Below are positions 45,632-53,060 of a stretch of 64,000 bases of DNA, one piece after another (positions within the stretch are counted from its first letter, which is position 1; each line of letters starts with the position of its first letter). Position numbers and translations under genes: made by a program. A model generated the notes under the pieces. It was given only the letters and a program-made list of their open reading frames with translations, was not told the origin of the DNA and did no database searches. Origin of the DNA: an uncultured Bacteroidota bacterium (GTDB taxonomy: Bacteria; Bacteroidota; Bacteroidia; Bacteroidales; UBA12077); NCBI GenBank assembly GCA_913055635.1, contig CAJXLK010000008.1, positions 1 to 64,000 on the forward strand. Direction: 5' to 3'.

Positions 45632-46861
45632 ATGGCCAAAGGCAAAGAGTCAAAACCGCACATTGGAATATATGGCCGGAGGAACTATGGGAAAAGTTCG
45701 CTGATCAATCAGCTGGCCGGTCAGGAAATAGCCATTGTTTCAGAGCATGCAGGGACAACCACCGATCCGGTAAAAAAATCGTTTGAGATTACTGGTTTTG
45801 GGCCGGTGATATTGGTTGATACGGCTGGAATAGATGACGAGGGTGAGCTGGGTGAGAAACGCATACGCAAAACCCGCTCTTCCATTAAGACGATCGATCT
45901 GGGTATTCTGGTGATTTCCGGTAACCTTTTTGGAGCATTTGAACAGGAAGTGATCCGGGAGTTTGAAAAAACGGCCACCCCTTTTATCATTGTTCACAAT
46001 AAATCGGATGAGCAGGCCATGAGTGCGAAATTGCGCCATCGCCTTGAATCGGACTACGAGAGCAAGATTCTGGATTATAACACTTTTTCCGCGCGCGATA
46101 AGAGGGCTTTGATTGATGCGATTAAACAATCCATTCCGGAGTCGGCTTATAAGGCACCCTCACTGGTGGGTGATCTGATTCAGTATGGAGATGTCGTGCT
46201 CCTGATCACTCCGATTGATATTGAAGCCCCTACGGGAAGGCTTATATTGCCTCAGGTTCAGGCTATAAGGGATGTGCTCGACAATGATGCCGTCAGCGTG
46301 GTCCTTAAAGAACGGGAAGTGGATGCCTTCCTTCGCAAGACAGGCATCCAGCCAAGCCTGGCCATCACCGACAGCCAGGTCTTTACCAAGGCCGATTCTT
46401 CGGTACCCGACCATATACCCCTTACCAGCTTCAGCATCATGCTGGCCCGTTTTAAGGGCGATTTTGATAACTACCTGAAGGGTACTCCCGCCATCTCCGA
46501 GTTGAACGATGGCGATCGGGTGCTGCTGCTGGAATCATGTACCCACCACGTATCCTGTGATGACATCGGCCGGGTTAAAATACCCCGCTGGATTTCCAAT
46601 TTTACCGGAAAGCATCTGGAATATGAAGTGGTTGCCGGCCTGAACGATTTGCCATGCGATATTCATGAGTATTCACTGGTTATCCAGTGCGGAGGGTGTA
46701 TGATCACCCGCAAACAGCTGATCAATCGCATTAAGCCTGCCGTGGATGCAGGAATTCCAGTGACCAATTATGGCATGGCCATTGCCTACGTCCAGGGAAT
46801 TTATCACAGGGCCATCTCCCCCTTTGTACACCAGCAATCAGATGCCCTCGATTATTTATGA
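45632..46861 (+). CDS. hydF: [FeFe]-hydrogenase H-cluster maturation GTPase HydF
   Basis: HydF is the scaffold on which the two-iron subcluster of [FeFe]-hydrogenase is completed. I choose the ATG at 45632 (MAKGKESKPHIGIYGRRNYG); an earlier in-frame ATG at 45533 adds an unlikely 33 residues. The 409-residue protein has the GTPase P-loop GRRNYGKSS (15-23), the DTAGIDDEGE switch and NKSD. The C-terminal [4Fe-4S] motif is Cys303-x-His305 and Cys353-GG-Cys356. The usual His before the CxxC is Gln352 here. No hydE, hydG or hydrogenase gene is in the window. Confidence 0.95.
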   Translation: MAKGKESKPHIGIYGRRNYGKSSLINQLAGQEIAIVSEHAGTTTDPVKKSFEITGFGPVILVDTAGIDDEGELGEKRIRKTRSSIKTIDLGILVISGNLFGAFEQEVIREFEKTATPFIIVHNKSDEQAMSAKLRHRLESDYESKILDYNTFSARDKRALIDAIKQSIPESAYKAPSLVGDLIQYGDVVLLITPIDIEAPTGRLILPQVQAIRDVLDNDAVSVVLKEREVDAFLRKTGIQPSLAITDSQVFTKADSSVPDHIPLTSFSIMLARFKGDFDNYLKGTPAISELNDGDRVLLLESCTHHVSCDDIGRVKIPRWISNFTGKHLEYEVVAGLNDLPCDIHEYSLVIQCGGCMITRKQLINRIKPAVDAGIPVTNYGMAIAYVQGIYHRAISPFVHQQSDALDYL

Positions 46862-47153
46862 CAGGCCCCTGCCAAACAACTTGGTTTAAACCCCATTCAG
46901 GGTTTCTCTTATATCAGCCAAAAGATTTTATACCAAAGGGTTGCTTAACCCGGAATTTTGATCAGGGAATCAAATAACCTTCTCTGAAACCCTGGCCGAC
47001 CAGACTGGTTTGACGGCCCCCTGGCACTGTTAAATTTTTTTAGGCGGGAAAAGTAAATTTAAGGGTCAATTTTTTTGATTTTATTCAAAAAAATTATAAT
47101 ATAAACCCTGATCCGAATGGTGAAAAGTTTGGGCCACTTTCGCGACAAACCCT

Positions 47154-47756
47154 ATGAATATGCAGGAATTTTGGGATCAAAGATTCGATGTCAAGGAATT
47201 TGTTTATGGTCGACATCCCAACGCCTTTTTCAAGGATTTTATTGATCACCATAAAACCGGTTCCTTGTTGTTGCCAGCCGAGGGCGAGGGTAGAAATGCC
47301 GTTTATGCTGCCCTGAAAGGCTGGCAGGTATCGGCTTTTGATTTCAGTCCAAAAGCCCGGGCAAAAGCTTTGACCTTATGCAAAGAATATGGGGTGGAGA
47401 TTGATTACCAGCTCTCTTCCATTGAAGATTATCACACGGAGGCCCGGTTTCATGCCATTGCCTTGATATTCCTGCATTTGTTGCCGGAAACCCGCCATCA
47501 GGTCCACCGAAAGCTCATCGATTTATTAGAGCCCGGCGGCTACTTCGTCCTGGAAGCATTCTCCAAAAAGCAAATTCATTACAACACGGGTGGACCGCAA
47601 AACCAGGACCTGCTCTATCAAGGCCGCGATTTGATAGATGACCTGCATAATCTGGAACTCGTGTATTTTAAGGAAAAACTACGAACCCTTGAAAACGGGC
47701 TTCACCATCAGGGAAAAGCTGAGGTTATACAGCTTATCGCCAGAAAATTGAATTGA
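47154..47756 (+). CDS. Class I SAM-dependent methyltransferase
   Basis: A 200-residue methyltransferase of the thiopurine/tellurite-resistance (TehB-like) group. It starts with FWDQRFDVKEFVYGRHPNAFF, typical of this group. The SAM-binding motif I is LLLPAEGEGRNAVYAALKGW (consensus usually LDxGCGxGR; here PAEGEGRN). The acidic residue after strand 2 is in VSAFDFSPKARAKA, and motif II is AIALIFLHLLPETR. The substrate cannot be read from the sequence. It stands alone on the plus strand, with 290 bp of empty sequence between it and hydF and with no clear promoter. Confidence 0.88.
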   Translation: MNMQEFWDQRFDVKEFVYGRHPNAFFKDFIDHHKTGSLLLPAEGEGRNAVYAALKGWQVSAFDFSPKARAKALTLCKEYGVEIDYQLSSIEDYHTEARFHAIALIFLHLLPETRHQVHRKLIDLLEPGGYFVLEAFSKKQIHYNTGGPQNQDLLYQGRDLIDDLHNLELVYFKEKLRTLENGLHHQGKAEVIQLIARKLN

Positions 47757-47824
47757 TCCCTTCCCTGTATATTTTCCCCGGGTTGCCTTTTGTTGACCTA
47801 AATGTACCGATCGCCTCTTTTTGA

Positions 47825-48961
47825 CTATTTTTTTACCACTTTCACCTTGTAGATCTTGCCCCATCTTTTACCGGTCAGCAGCAGCCTGTCCTCCTCCGGG
47901 ATATAAGCAATGCCATTTAAAACATTTTCCCGGCTGTTTTGATATCTATCGGGAACCAACATGGAACAGTCGATTCTTTCCAGTACCTTGCCGGTAGCCG
48001 GATCAAATGAGATGATGTAGTTCTGTTGATAAACATTGGCATATACTTTCCCGTGGATGTATTCCAGCTCATTGAGGTTGTTCACGGCTCCCTGGTCGTT
48101 ATATATATGAATGCGTTTAATTTCGTTAAAGTTGGCATTGAGGAAGTAAATGGTGGCCGTACCGTCGCTCATGATCAACTCTGAACTGTCGCTGGTCAAA
48201 CCCCAACCCTGGGTGGGATAACGCACTTTATTAATCAGGCTGAAGGTTTCTTTGTCATAAATAAATCCGGTTTTGGAGGTCCATGTAAGCTGGATAATCC
48301 TGTCTTTAAAAGCCGTTATGCCTTCCCCGAAATATTGGTTGGGAAGGGCCAGGCTGCTGATCAACTCCCCGTTCTCCAGGTTGATTTTTCGAAGGGACGA
48401 TGCCCCCCTCTTACCGGTTCCCTCGTAGAGGAATCCATTTTCATAAAACAGCCCCTGGGTGAAGGCATCCGGGTCGTGGGGATAGGTCTTTTCTATTTTG
48501 CATTTCAGCTGCTCCGGCTCAATGTCTGACTTAAAACGCAATGACTGGTAATGTCGCTCTTTGTGCCCGTTATTCAGGAAAAGGGTGATCTTGAAGGTGT
48601 TGTTTCCCACCGGCAGGTCACCCGTCGCCACCTCAATGATTTTTTGGGGGGCCATAAAGGTGTTTTTCAATTGCCGATTGGCATAACTGTGAATGGAATC
48701 CACTGCGATGGTATCGGGCCAGTTTAGACGGAAAGAAACCACATCTCCCACTGTATAGATATCGCGGGATTCTGTGATCTGCATCGAGGTTACTTTTTGA
48801 TAGGATGGTTCTTCTTTTTTCGGAGCTTTTGCCTGCTGGCGGGAAGAGCTTTCCTTTGCTTTGTCGGAACAGGAAGTAAAAAACATCACCCCTGCAATCA
48901 TGAACAGGGCGGCTCGGAAGAGCGGTTTAGGGGGAAATTGTTTTTTTTTGAAATGCATCAT
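47825..48961 (-). CDS. Glutaminyl-peptide cyclotransferase, plant-type beta-propeller, lipoprotein
   Basis: A 378-residue lipoprotein with a signal ending in a lipobox-like ...MFFTSC (Cys at about 31). Residues about 55-140 look like an Ig-type beta domain (DIYTVGDVVSFRLNWP). Residues 145-378 match the plant-type Glu_cyclase_2 five-bladed propeller: PHDPDAFTQGLFYENGFLYEGTG, FGEGITAFKDRIIQLTW, GWGLTSDSSELIMSDGT and LNELEYIHGKVYANVY. It converts N-terminal Gln to pyroglutamate in exported proteins. This suits Bacteroidota, whose mature exported proteins often begin with Gln. The HAD-like gene lies 3 bp upstream. Confidence 0.92.
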   Translation of the reverse strand: MMHFKKKQFPPKPLFRAALFMIAGVMFFTSCSDKAKESSSRQQAKAPKKEEPSYQKVTSMQITESRDIYTVGDVVSFRLNWPDTIAVDSIHSYANRQLKNTFMAPQKIIEVATGDLPVGNNTFKITLFLNNGHKERHYQSLRFKSDIEPEQLKCKIEKTYPHDPDAFTQGLFYENGFLYEGTGKRGASSLRKINLENGELISSLALPNQYFGEGITAFKDRIIQLTWTSKTGFIYDKETFSLINKVRYPTQGWGLTSDSSELIMSDGTATIYFLNANFNEIKRIHIYNDQGAVNNLNELEYIHGKVYANVYQQNYIISFDPATGKVLERIDCSMLVPDRYQNSRENVLNGIAYIPEEDRLLLTGKRWGKIYKVKVVKK

Positions 48962-48964
48962 GGT

Positions 48965-49375
48965 TTATCGGAAGATTTTTTTGAACAGCCCTTTTCGTTT
49001 TTGGGATTTTTGGATGTTTGGCGCCTCATCCTGGTAAAGCCGGGGGTTCATCATTTTCCATACCTGGCTCCATCCCGGAAAGCCGGCCAGGTTTCGGTCG
49101 TCAATATAGACGTCGGCTGCTATCTTTCTGCTCATAGGCCTGTCATCGGGTTCTTCCGGATAATTTTTATTGACTGCATAAAACTCCAGCCCGTGGTCTC
49201 GGCAAAAAGCTACGGCTTCATCCAGTTTTTCGCCGCTGCGGTAAGTCCACAGGATCAGGTCATGGCCCTTCTTCTGCAGCTCAATAAGGGTCTCAAAGGC
49301 AAAGAGTTTGGGTTTGCCAATCTTTGGATACCGGTTCTCAACAATGGTTCCGTCAAAATCAACCGCAATCTTCAT
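48965..49375 (-). CDS. Small HAD-like hydrolase (BT0820-like)
   Basis: A 136-residue HAD-superfamily phosphatase-like protein. Motif I is VDFDGTIVENRYP near the N-terminus, with nucleophile Asp6 and acid Asp8. Motif II is ILWTYRSGE (Thr). The DVYIDDRNLAG near 93 holds the closing acidic residues. It lacks a large cap domain and resembles the Bacteroides protein BT0820. The substrate is unknown. It overlaps no gene but ends 3 bp before the cyclotransferase start, so the two are probably co-transcribed from the -7 box at 49427-49434. Confidence 0.88.
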   Translation of the reverse strand: MKIAVDFDGTIVENRYPKIGKPKLFAFETLIELQKKGHDLILWTYRSGEKLDEAVAFCRDHGLEFYAVNKNYPEEPDDRPMSRKIAADVYIDDRNLAGFPGWSQVWKMMNPRLYQDEAPNIQKSQKRKGLFKKIFR

Positions 49376-49426
49376 GATGAGTTGTTATGGTTTTTATTGA
49401 ATGCATCGGGCGCAGAATGATGCTTA

Positions 49427-49434
49427 CAAATATA
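49427..49434 (-). promoter_or_regulatory. -7 box TATATTTG upstream of HAD-like/cyclotransferase pair
   Basis: Exact minus-strand TAnnTTTG match, 52 bp before the HAD-like gene start and just after the PorV-like gene stop. No -33 partner at the standard distance. Confidence 0.5.
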
Positions 49435-49462
49435 AGATTTATTTATTGGGATGAGCCAAGAA

Positions 49463-50560
49463 TCATTGGGTTTTCCCGGATTGATCACTGCCATCAAACG
49501 CATAACGCAATGTGAATATATTTGAATACAGGGCCATCGACTGGTCGCCGATATCGGTCAGGGCATAATCGATGGCAAAACCTTTATAACGAATGCCAAT
49601 ACCGAGGTTGGGCTGATAGGAGAGCTGGCGGTTTTGGTGGATGTTGCGGGTAAATTGAAAGTGGCCCACGCCCATTCGAAGGAAGATGAGGTCATGGTAT
49701 TGAATTTGGGCACCGATGTGTGGGGCTATGCTGAAAGGATCGGAACTGATCAGGGTATGGCGCCTGCCATCGGTGGTAATTTCCAGGTCTGCTTCCACCA
49801 TGGCTTCGAACTGACGGGTGATTTGCATTTGATATGCCGCCCCGAGGATGATCCGGGGCAGGGTCAGCTCCAGGTTGTTTTCGGGGGCCCGGTTAAAGGT
49901 GCTGTCGCCGGCATGGGTGATTAACGCTTCTTCATTGAATTGCCAGGCATTAAAAGTGGTGGTGATATCCCTGATGATCCCGCCCAGGTGCCAGGGGCCC
50001 CGGTGGTACTGGGCCCCCAGGTCAAAGCCAAAACCCCATGAACTGGCAAACTGCCCAATGCTTCGGTGAATGATTTTAATATTCGCCCCGGCCTGAAGCT
50101 GGGGGATGCCCGTTTTCCTGGAGTAAGACAAAAGCAGGGCATAATCGGCCGCCGAAAAATAGGAGATGCGGTCATAGTCGATGTTGCCTTGCTGATCGAT
50201 CAATTCGGTGGTATTGGGGATGTTATCCACCCCAAAGCGGATCAGCGACAGGCCCAGATGCTCAATGGAATCGACTGCCATGGCCCCGGCCAGGTAATCA
50301 TACTTGGCAATCCCGGTAAAATATTCAGCATGCATGGCCCCTAATTCGTATTGTTTTTTCATCCCCGATAAGCCGGCCGGATTCCAGTATCCTGCCGTTA
50401 CATCACTGATATGTGCCACCGTGGAGTTGGCCATGCCAAAGGATTTGGCACCTATGCCGATCGACAGAAAATCATTGCTGTATTTGGCTGTTTGGCCCTT
50501 CGAGAAAATGGACAACATCATCAGCAGGGCAATGGCAAGCAGATACCTGGCTGTACCCAT
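49463..50560 (-). CDS. PorV-family (PorV2-like) outer-membrane beta-barrel
   Basis: A 365-residue outer-membrane protein. The signal peptide (MGTARYLLAIALLMMLSIFSKG) is cut before Gln. The mature N-terminus FLSIGIGAKSFGMANSTVAHISD and SVYWNPAGL-like TAGYWNPAGLSGM are the hallmark of the PorV/PorQ group of the FadL-like family. Alternating barrel strands follow (LEITTDGRRH, IGIRYKGFAIDYALTDIG) to a terminal aromatic-rich strand (FTLRYAFDG). Canonical PorV shuttles type IX cargo from the SprA pore to the PorU sortase. Whether this copy does so is not shown. It is convergent with none and divergent from pssA. Confidence 0.82.
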   Translation of the reverse strand: MGTARYLLAIALLMMLSIFSKGQTAKYSNDFLSIGIGAKSFGMANSTVAHISDVTAGYWNPAGLSGMKKQYELGAMHAEYFTGIAKYDYLAGAMAVDSIEHLGLSLIRFGVDNIPNTTELIDQQGNIDYDRISYFSAADYALLLSYSRKTGIPQLQAGANIKIIHRSIGQFASSWGFGFDLGAQYHRGPWHLGGIIRDITTTFNAWQFNEEALITHAGDSTFNRAPENNLELTLPRIILGAAYQMQITRQFEAMVEADLEITTDGRRHTLISSDPFSIAPHIGAQIQYHDLIFLRMGVGHFQFTRNIHQNRQLSYQPNLGIGIRYKGFAIDYALTDIGDQSMALYSNIFTLRYAFDGSDQSGKTQ

Positions 50561-50600
50561 GATTCTTTTGATTGGTGTTACGAAACTAACTAAATTAACT

Positions 50601-50608
50601 TATTTTTG
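50601..50608 (+). promoter_or_regulatory. -7 box TATTTTTG of pssA-purS
   Basis: Exact TAnnTTTG match between the divergent PorV-like gene and pssA. It overlaps a possible TTG codon at 50606, so the true start must lie downstream (see pssA). A TTG at 50572 is 26 bp upstream, longer than usual. Confidence 0.6.
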
Positions 50609-50635
50609 CATCAATTATTGCTAAATGTTTTATCC

Positions 50636-51391
50636 TTGAAGCATTTGACCGCCCATATACCCAATGCCATTACTGTGTTCAACCTGCTTGCCGGTGCAAT
50701 GGCGGTGGTACTGGGTGCGGGAAACCACCTGGCAGCCGCCTGCCTTTTTGTGTTCCTGGCCGGGGTGTTTGATTTTTTGGATGGCCTGGCTGCCCGGCTT
50801 TTGAACGTGCATTCGCCCATCGGTGCCCAGTTGGATTCGCTCGCCGATATGGTGAGTTTTGGCCTGGCTCCGGCTTTTATCGTTTGGGTCCACCTGTCCG
50901 GTTTGTTCCCCCGTCCTGCACATTCCCTTGACCTGTCTGGGCTAGCTGTAACGAAACAATTTTTCCTTTTATTTCCTTTCGTCCTCACCGCTTTTGCTGC
51001 CCTGCGCCTGGCCAAATTTAACATCGACACCCGCCAGAAAAAATCGTTCGTTGGGCTGCCTGTCCCCGCCATGGCCCTGTTTTTTGCCTCCGGCGTGCTG
51101 GTTTTTCATTTGCGCGGAAGCCTCTATGGCGTCAATATGTTGAATGAACCCTGGTTATGGGATTTGATGTGCCTGGTTTTCGCAATCCTGATGGTCTCGC
51201 CCCTGCGGATGTTTTCTCTTAAAATACAACACCTTAAATGGAGAGGCAATGAATTTCGATACCTCTTTGCTGGAATTTCTCTGTTTTTATTGATATCTAT
51301 GCATATTGGGGCCTTACCCCTTATCATGCTCACTTATGTGGTTTTATCGATTCTTTATCATATATTTGATCCAAAAATCAGCCGACTATGA
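50636..51391 (+). CDS. pssA: CDP-diacylglycerol-serine O-phosphatidyltransferase
   Basis: PssA makes phosphatidylserine, the precursor of phosphatidylethanolamine. The integral membrane protein has the CDP-alcohol motif DFLDGLAARLL with S-PIGAQLDSLADMVSFG following (DG-x2-AR-x8-G-x3-D-x3-D). Six to eight hydrophobic helices are visible. No in-frame ATG lies near the start. I choose TTG at 50636 (LKHLTAHIPNAITVFN), because a -7 box ends at 50608 and homologues begin just before the HIPN segment. TTG at 50618 is an alternative. It overlaps purS by 4 bases. Confidence 0.93.
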   Translation: MKHLTAHIPNAITVFNLLAGAMAVVLGAGNHLAAACLFVFLAGVFDFLDGLAARLLNVHSPIGAQLDSLADMVSFGLAPAFIVWVHLSGLFPRPAHSLDLSGLAVTKQFFLLFPFVLTAFAALRLAKFNIDTRQKKSFVGLPVPAMALFFASGVLVFHLRGSLYGVNMLNEPWLWDLMCLVFAILMVSPLRMFSLKIQHLKWRGNEFRYLFAGISLFLLISMHIGALPLIMLTYVVLSILYHIFDPKISRL

Positions 51392-51651
51392 AAAAATATA
51401 TTGCCGAGATCAACGTGATGCCCTTAAAGACTTTGTTGGATCCCCAGGGCAAAGCGGTTCATCATAGCATGCAGAACATTGGTTTTTCTGAAGTCTCCAG
51501 TGTCCGCATAGGCAAACACATCACCCTTGAACTGGAAGCTGAAAGCAAAGAGAAAGCCATGGAAAGGGTCAATGAAGCCTGCAACAAGATACTGGCCAAT
51601 CCGGTGATGGAGGGATATGCCTACGAGGTGAGGGAAGCCGGTGAAGGTTGA
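51388..51651 (+). CDS. purS: Phosphoribosylformylglycinamidine synthase subunit PurS
   Basis: An 87-residue PurS-type protein: MPLKTLLDPQGKAVHHSMQNIGF and the closing VNEACNKILANPVMEGYAYEV match the family well. PurS bridges PurL and PurQ in the three-part FGAR amidotransferase of purine synthesis. Its presence implies that this organism uses the split enzyme rather than the single large PurL. purL and purQ are not in the window. The ATG overlaps the pssA stop by 4 bases, so it is translated as part of that transcript. Confidence 0.93.
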   Translation: MKKYIAEINVMPLKTLLDPQGKAVHHSMQNIGFSEVSSVRIGKHITLELEAESKEKAMERVNEACNKILANPVMEGYAYEVREAGEG

Positions 51652-51953
51652 ACATGACCCAAGGTCTGGGGGTTGCCTTTAGAACAAACCGATGCCCCAG
51701 TGGCAGCACTGATGGGTATGACTTTTTACAGGTTGAGCTCGCCAGCTTGTTGATAACTGTTTTCATGCGAACCAATAAGGAGAGCCTTCGCCGTATGGGA
51801 TCTCATTTGGGTTCATTAGCGGGCTTTGCTGATGGGTAAATTGTCTATGAATGAGTTCATCCTGATTGATCACCAGCCTTTGCTGATGGATGGATTCCCT
51901 ATGAATCAGTTTTATCCTGATTGATCACCAGCCTTTGCTGATGGATGGATTCC
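51652..51953. other. Intergenic region downstream of purS, partly made of 55-bp repeats
   Basis: No gene is supported. From 51806 the region consists of tandem 55-bp units that run on into the end of the DAHP synthase gene (separate entry). The first 150 bp shows nothing recognisable. Confidence 0.45.
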
Positions 51954-52025
51954 CTATGAATCAGTTTTATCCTGATTGATCAACTGCCTTTGCTGATGGA
52001 TGGATTCCTTATGAATGAGTTCCAG
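51806..52025. repeat. Four tandem copies of a 55-bp unit at the 3' end of the DAHP synthase gene
   Basis: Units begin at 51806, 51861, 51916 and 51971. Units two and three are nearly identical; unit four differs at a few bases; unit one is degenerate but keeps the TTTGCTGATGG and TATGAAT blocks in phase. Unit four (51971-52025) encodes the normal C-terminus of the chorismate mutase (LELIHKESIHQQ region on the minus strand). The others look like downstream duplications of it. The stop codon lies in unit three. Confidence 0.92.
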
Positions 52026-53060
52026 CAGTTTCTTTAAGAATTCCTGGTCTAATCCCAGTTTTTGGCCCCTTGCAAGCCTGTTGGTCAGGATATCCTGCCA
52101 GCGGTTCATCTGGAGGATGGAGACTTGGTTCTGTTTTTTGTAGCGGCCAATTTGTCTGACCGTTTTCATGCGCCGGGCCAGGATGTCGAGCATACGGTGA
52201 TCGATGGCGTCGATTTGTTCCCTGAGGTTTTCCAGGTTACTGTTGAAGTGAGGATTAGCGGAAGAGGGATCTCTTTTTTTCAGGGCATCCAGCAACTGGC
52301 CGAGTTGAGCCGGGGTGAGTTGTTGGCGGGGATCGCTCAGTGCTTCGGGGGGATTGGGATGGGCTTCAATCATTAGCCCGTCGGCATTGAGGTCGAGGCT
52401 TTGCTGAGCTATTTCTCCCACATAGCTGCTTTCTCCCGCGATGTGACTTGGATCGCAGATGATGGGTAACTCGGGCCATTGCCGTTTCAGCTCGATCAAC
52501 ATTTCCCATTGGGGAAGGTTCCGGTAACTGGTGGGTTCGTAAGGGTAGAAGCCCCGGTGCACTGCCGCCAGTTTTCGAAGCCCTGCCTGGTAGAGCCTTT
52601 CGAGGGCTCCTATCCAGAGCTGTATGTCCGGATTCACCGGGTTCTTTATCAGTACCGGCACCTGACTGGCCCTAAGGGAAGCGGTTAGTTGCTGGAGCGA
52701 AAACGGGTTGGAGGTGGTGCGGGCCCCCAACCATACCATATCCATTTCATATTTTAAAGCCATTTCCACATGGGCCGGAGTGGCTACTTCTACAGCCATC
52801 CTTAGTCCGGTCTCGGCCCGGGCTTCCTGTAACCATGCCAGTGCCTTTTCTCCTACCCCCTGAAAACTATCCGGCCGGGTTCGCGGCTTCCAGATGCCTG
52901 CCCGCAGCGCCTTGACCTGGCGAAAAACTGAAATTTCCCTCGCGGCCTGAAGCACCTGTTGCCTCGTCTCGGCCGAACATGGACCGGCAATCACCATCAG
53001 CCCCTGACCGAAACCTTCATACCATTGGTCCAACCGATATAGATCCTTTGGTGCCTTCAT
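51954..53060 (-). CDS. Bifunctional DAHP synthase / chorismate mutase
   Basis: A 368-residue fusion that makes 3-deoxy-D-arabino-heptulosonate 7-phosphate and converts chorismate to prephenate. The DAHP synthase part (about 1-262) has GPCSAETRQQV, RAGIWKPRTRPDSFQG, ICDPSHIAGE and GLMIEAHPNP of the KDO8P-synthase-like type. The chorismate mutase part (about 275-360) is the AroQ helical type: NLREQIDAIDHRMLDILARRMKTVRQIGRYK, read as two adjacent segments, with its conserved Arg and Lys. The last residues (RQLINQDKTDS) come from a tandem repeat. A minus-strand TAATTTTG box lies at 53183-53190. Confidence 0.95.
   Translation of the reverse strand: MKAPKDLYRLDQWYEGFGQGLMVIAGPCSAETRQQVLQAAREISVFRQVKALRAGIWKPRTRPDSFQGVGEKALAWLQEARAETGLRMAVEVATPAHVEMALKYEMDMVWLGARTTSNPFSLQQLTASLRASQVPVLIKNPVNPDIQLWIGALERLYQAGLRKLAAVHRGFYPYEPTSYRNLPQWEMLIELKRQWPELPIICDPSHIAGESSYVGEIAQQSLDLNADGLMIEAHPNPPEALSDPRQQLTPAQLGQLLDALKKRDPSSANPHFNSNLENLREQIDAIDHRMLDILARRMKTVRQIGRYKKQNQVSILQMNRWQDILTNRLARGQKLGLDQEFLKKLLELIHKESIHQQRQLINQDKTDS

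Noticed and set aside
51806-52025. The 55-bp units as CRISPR repeats
   Set aside because: Units are tandem and nearly identical across their whole length, with no unique spacers.
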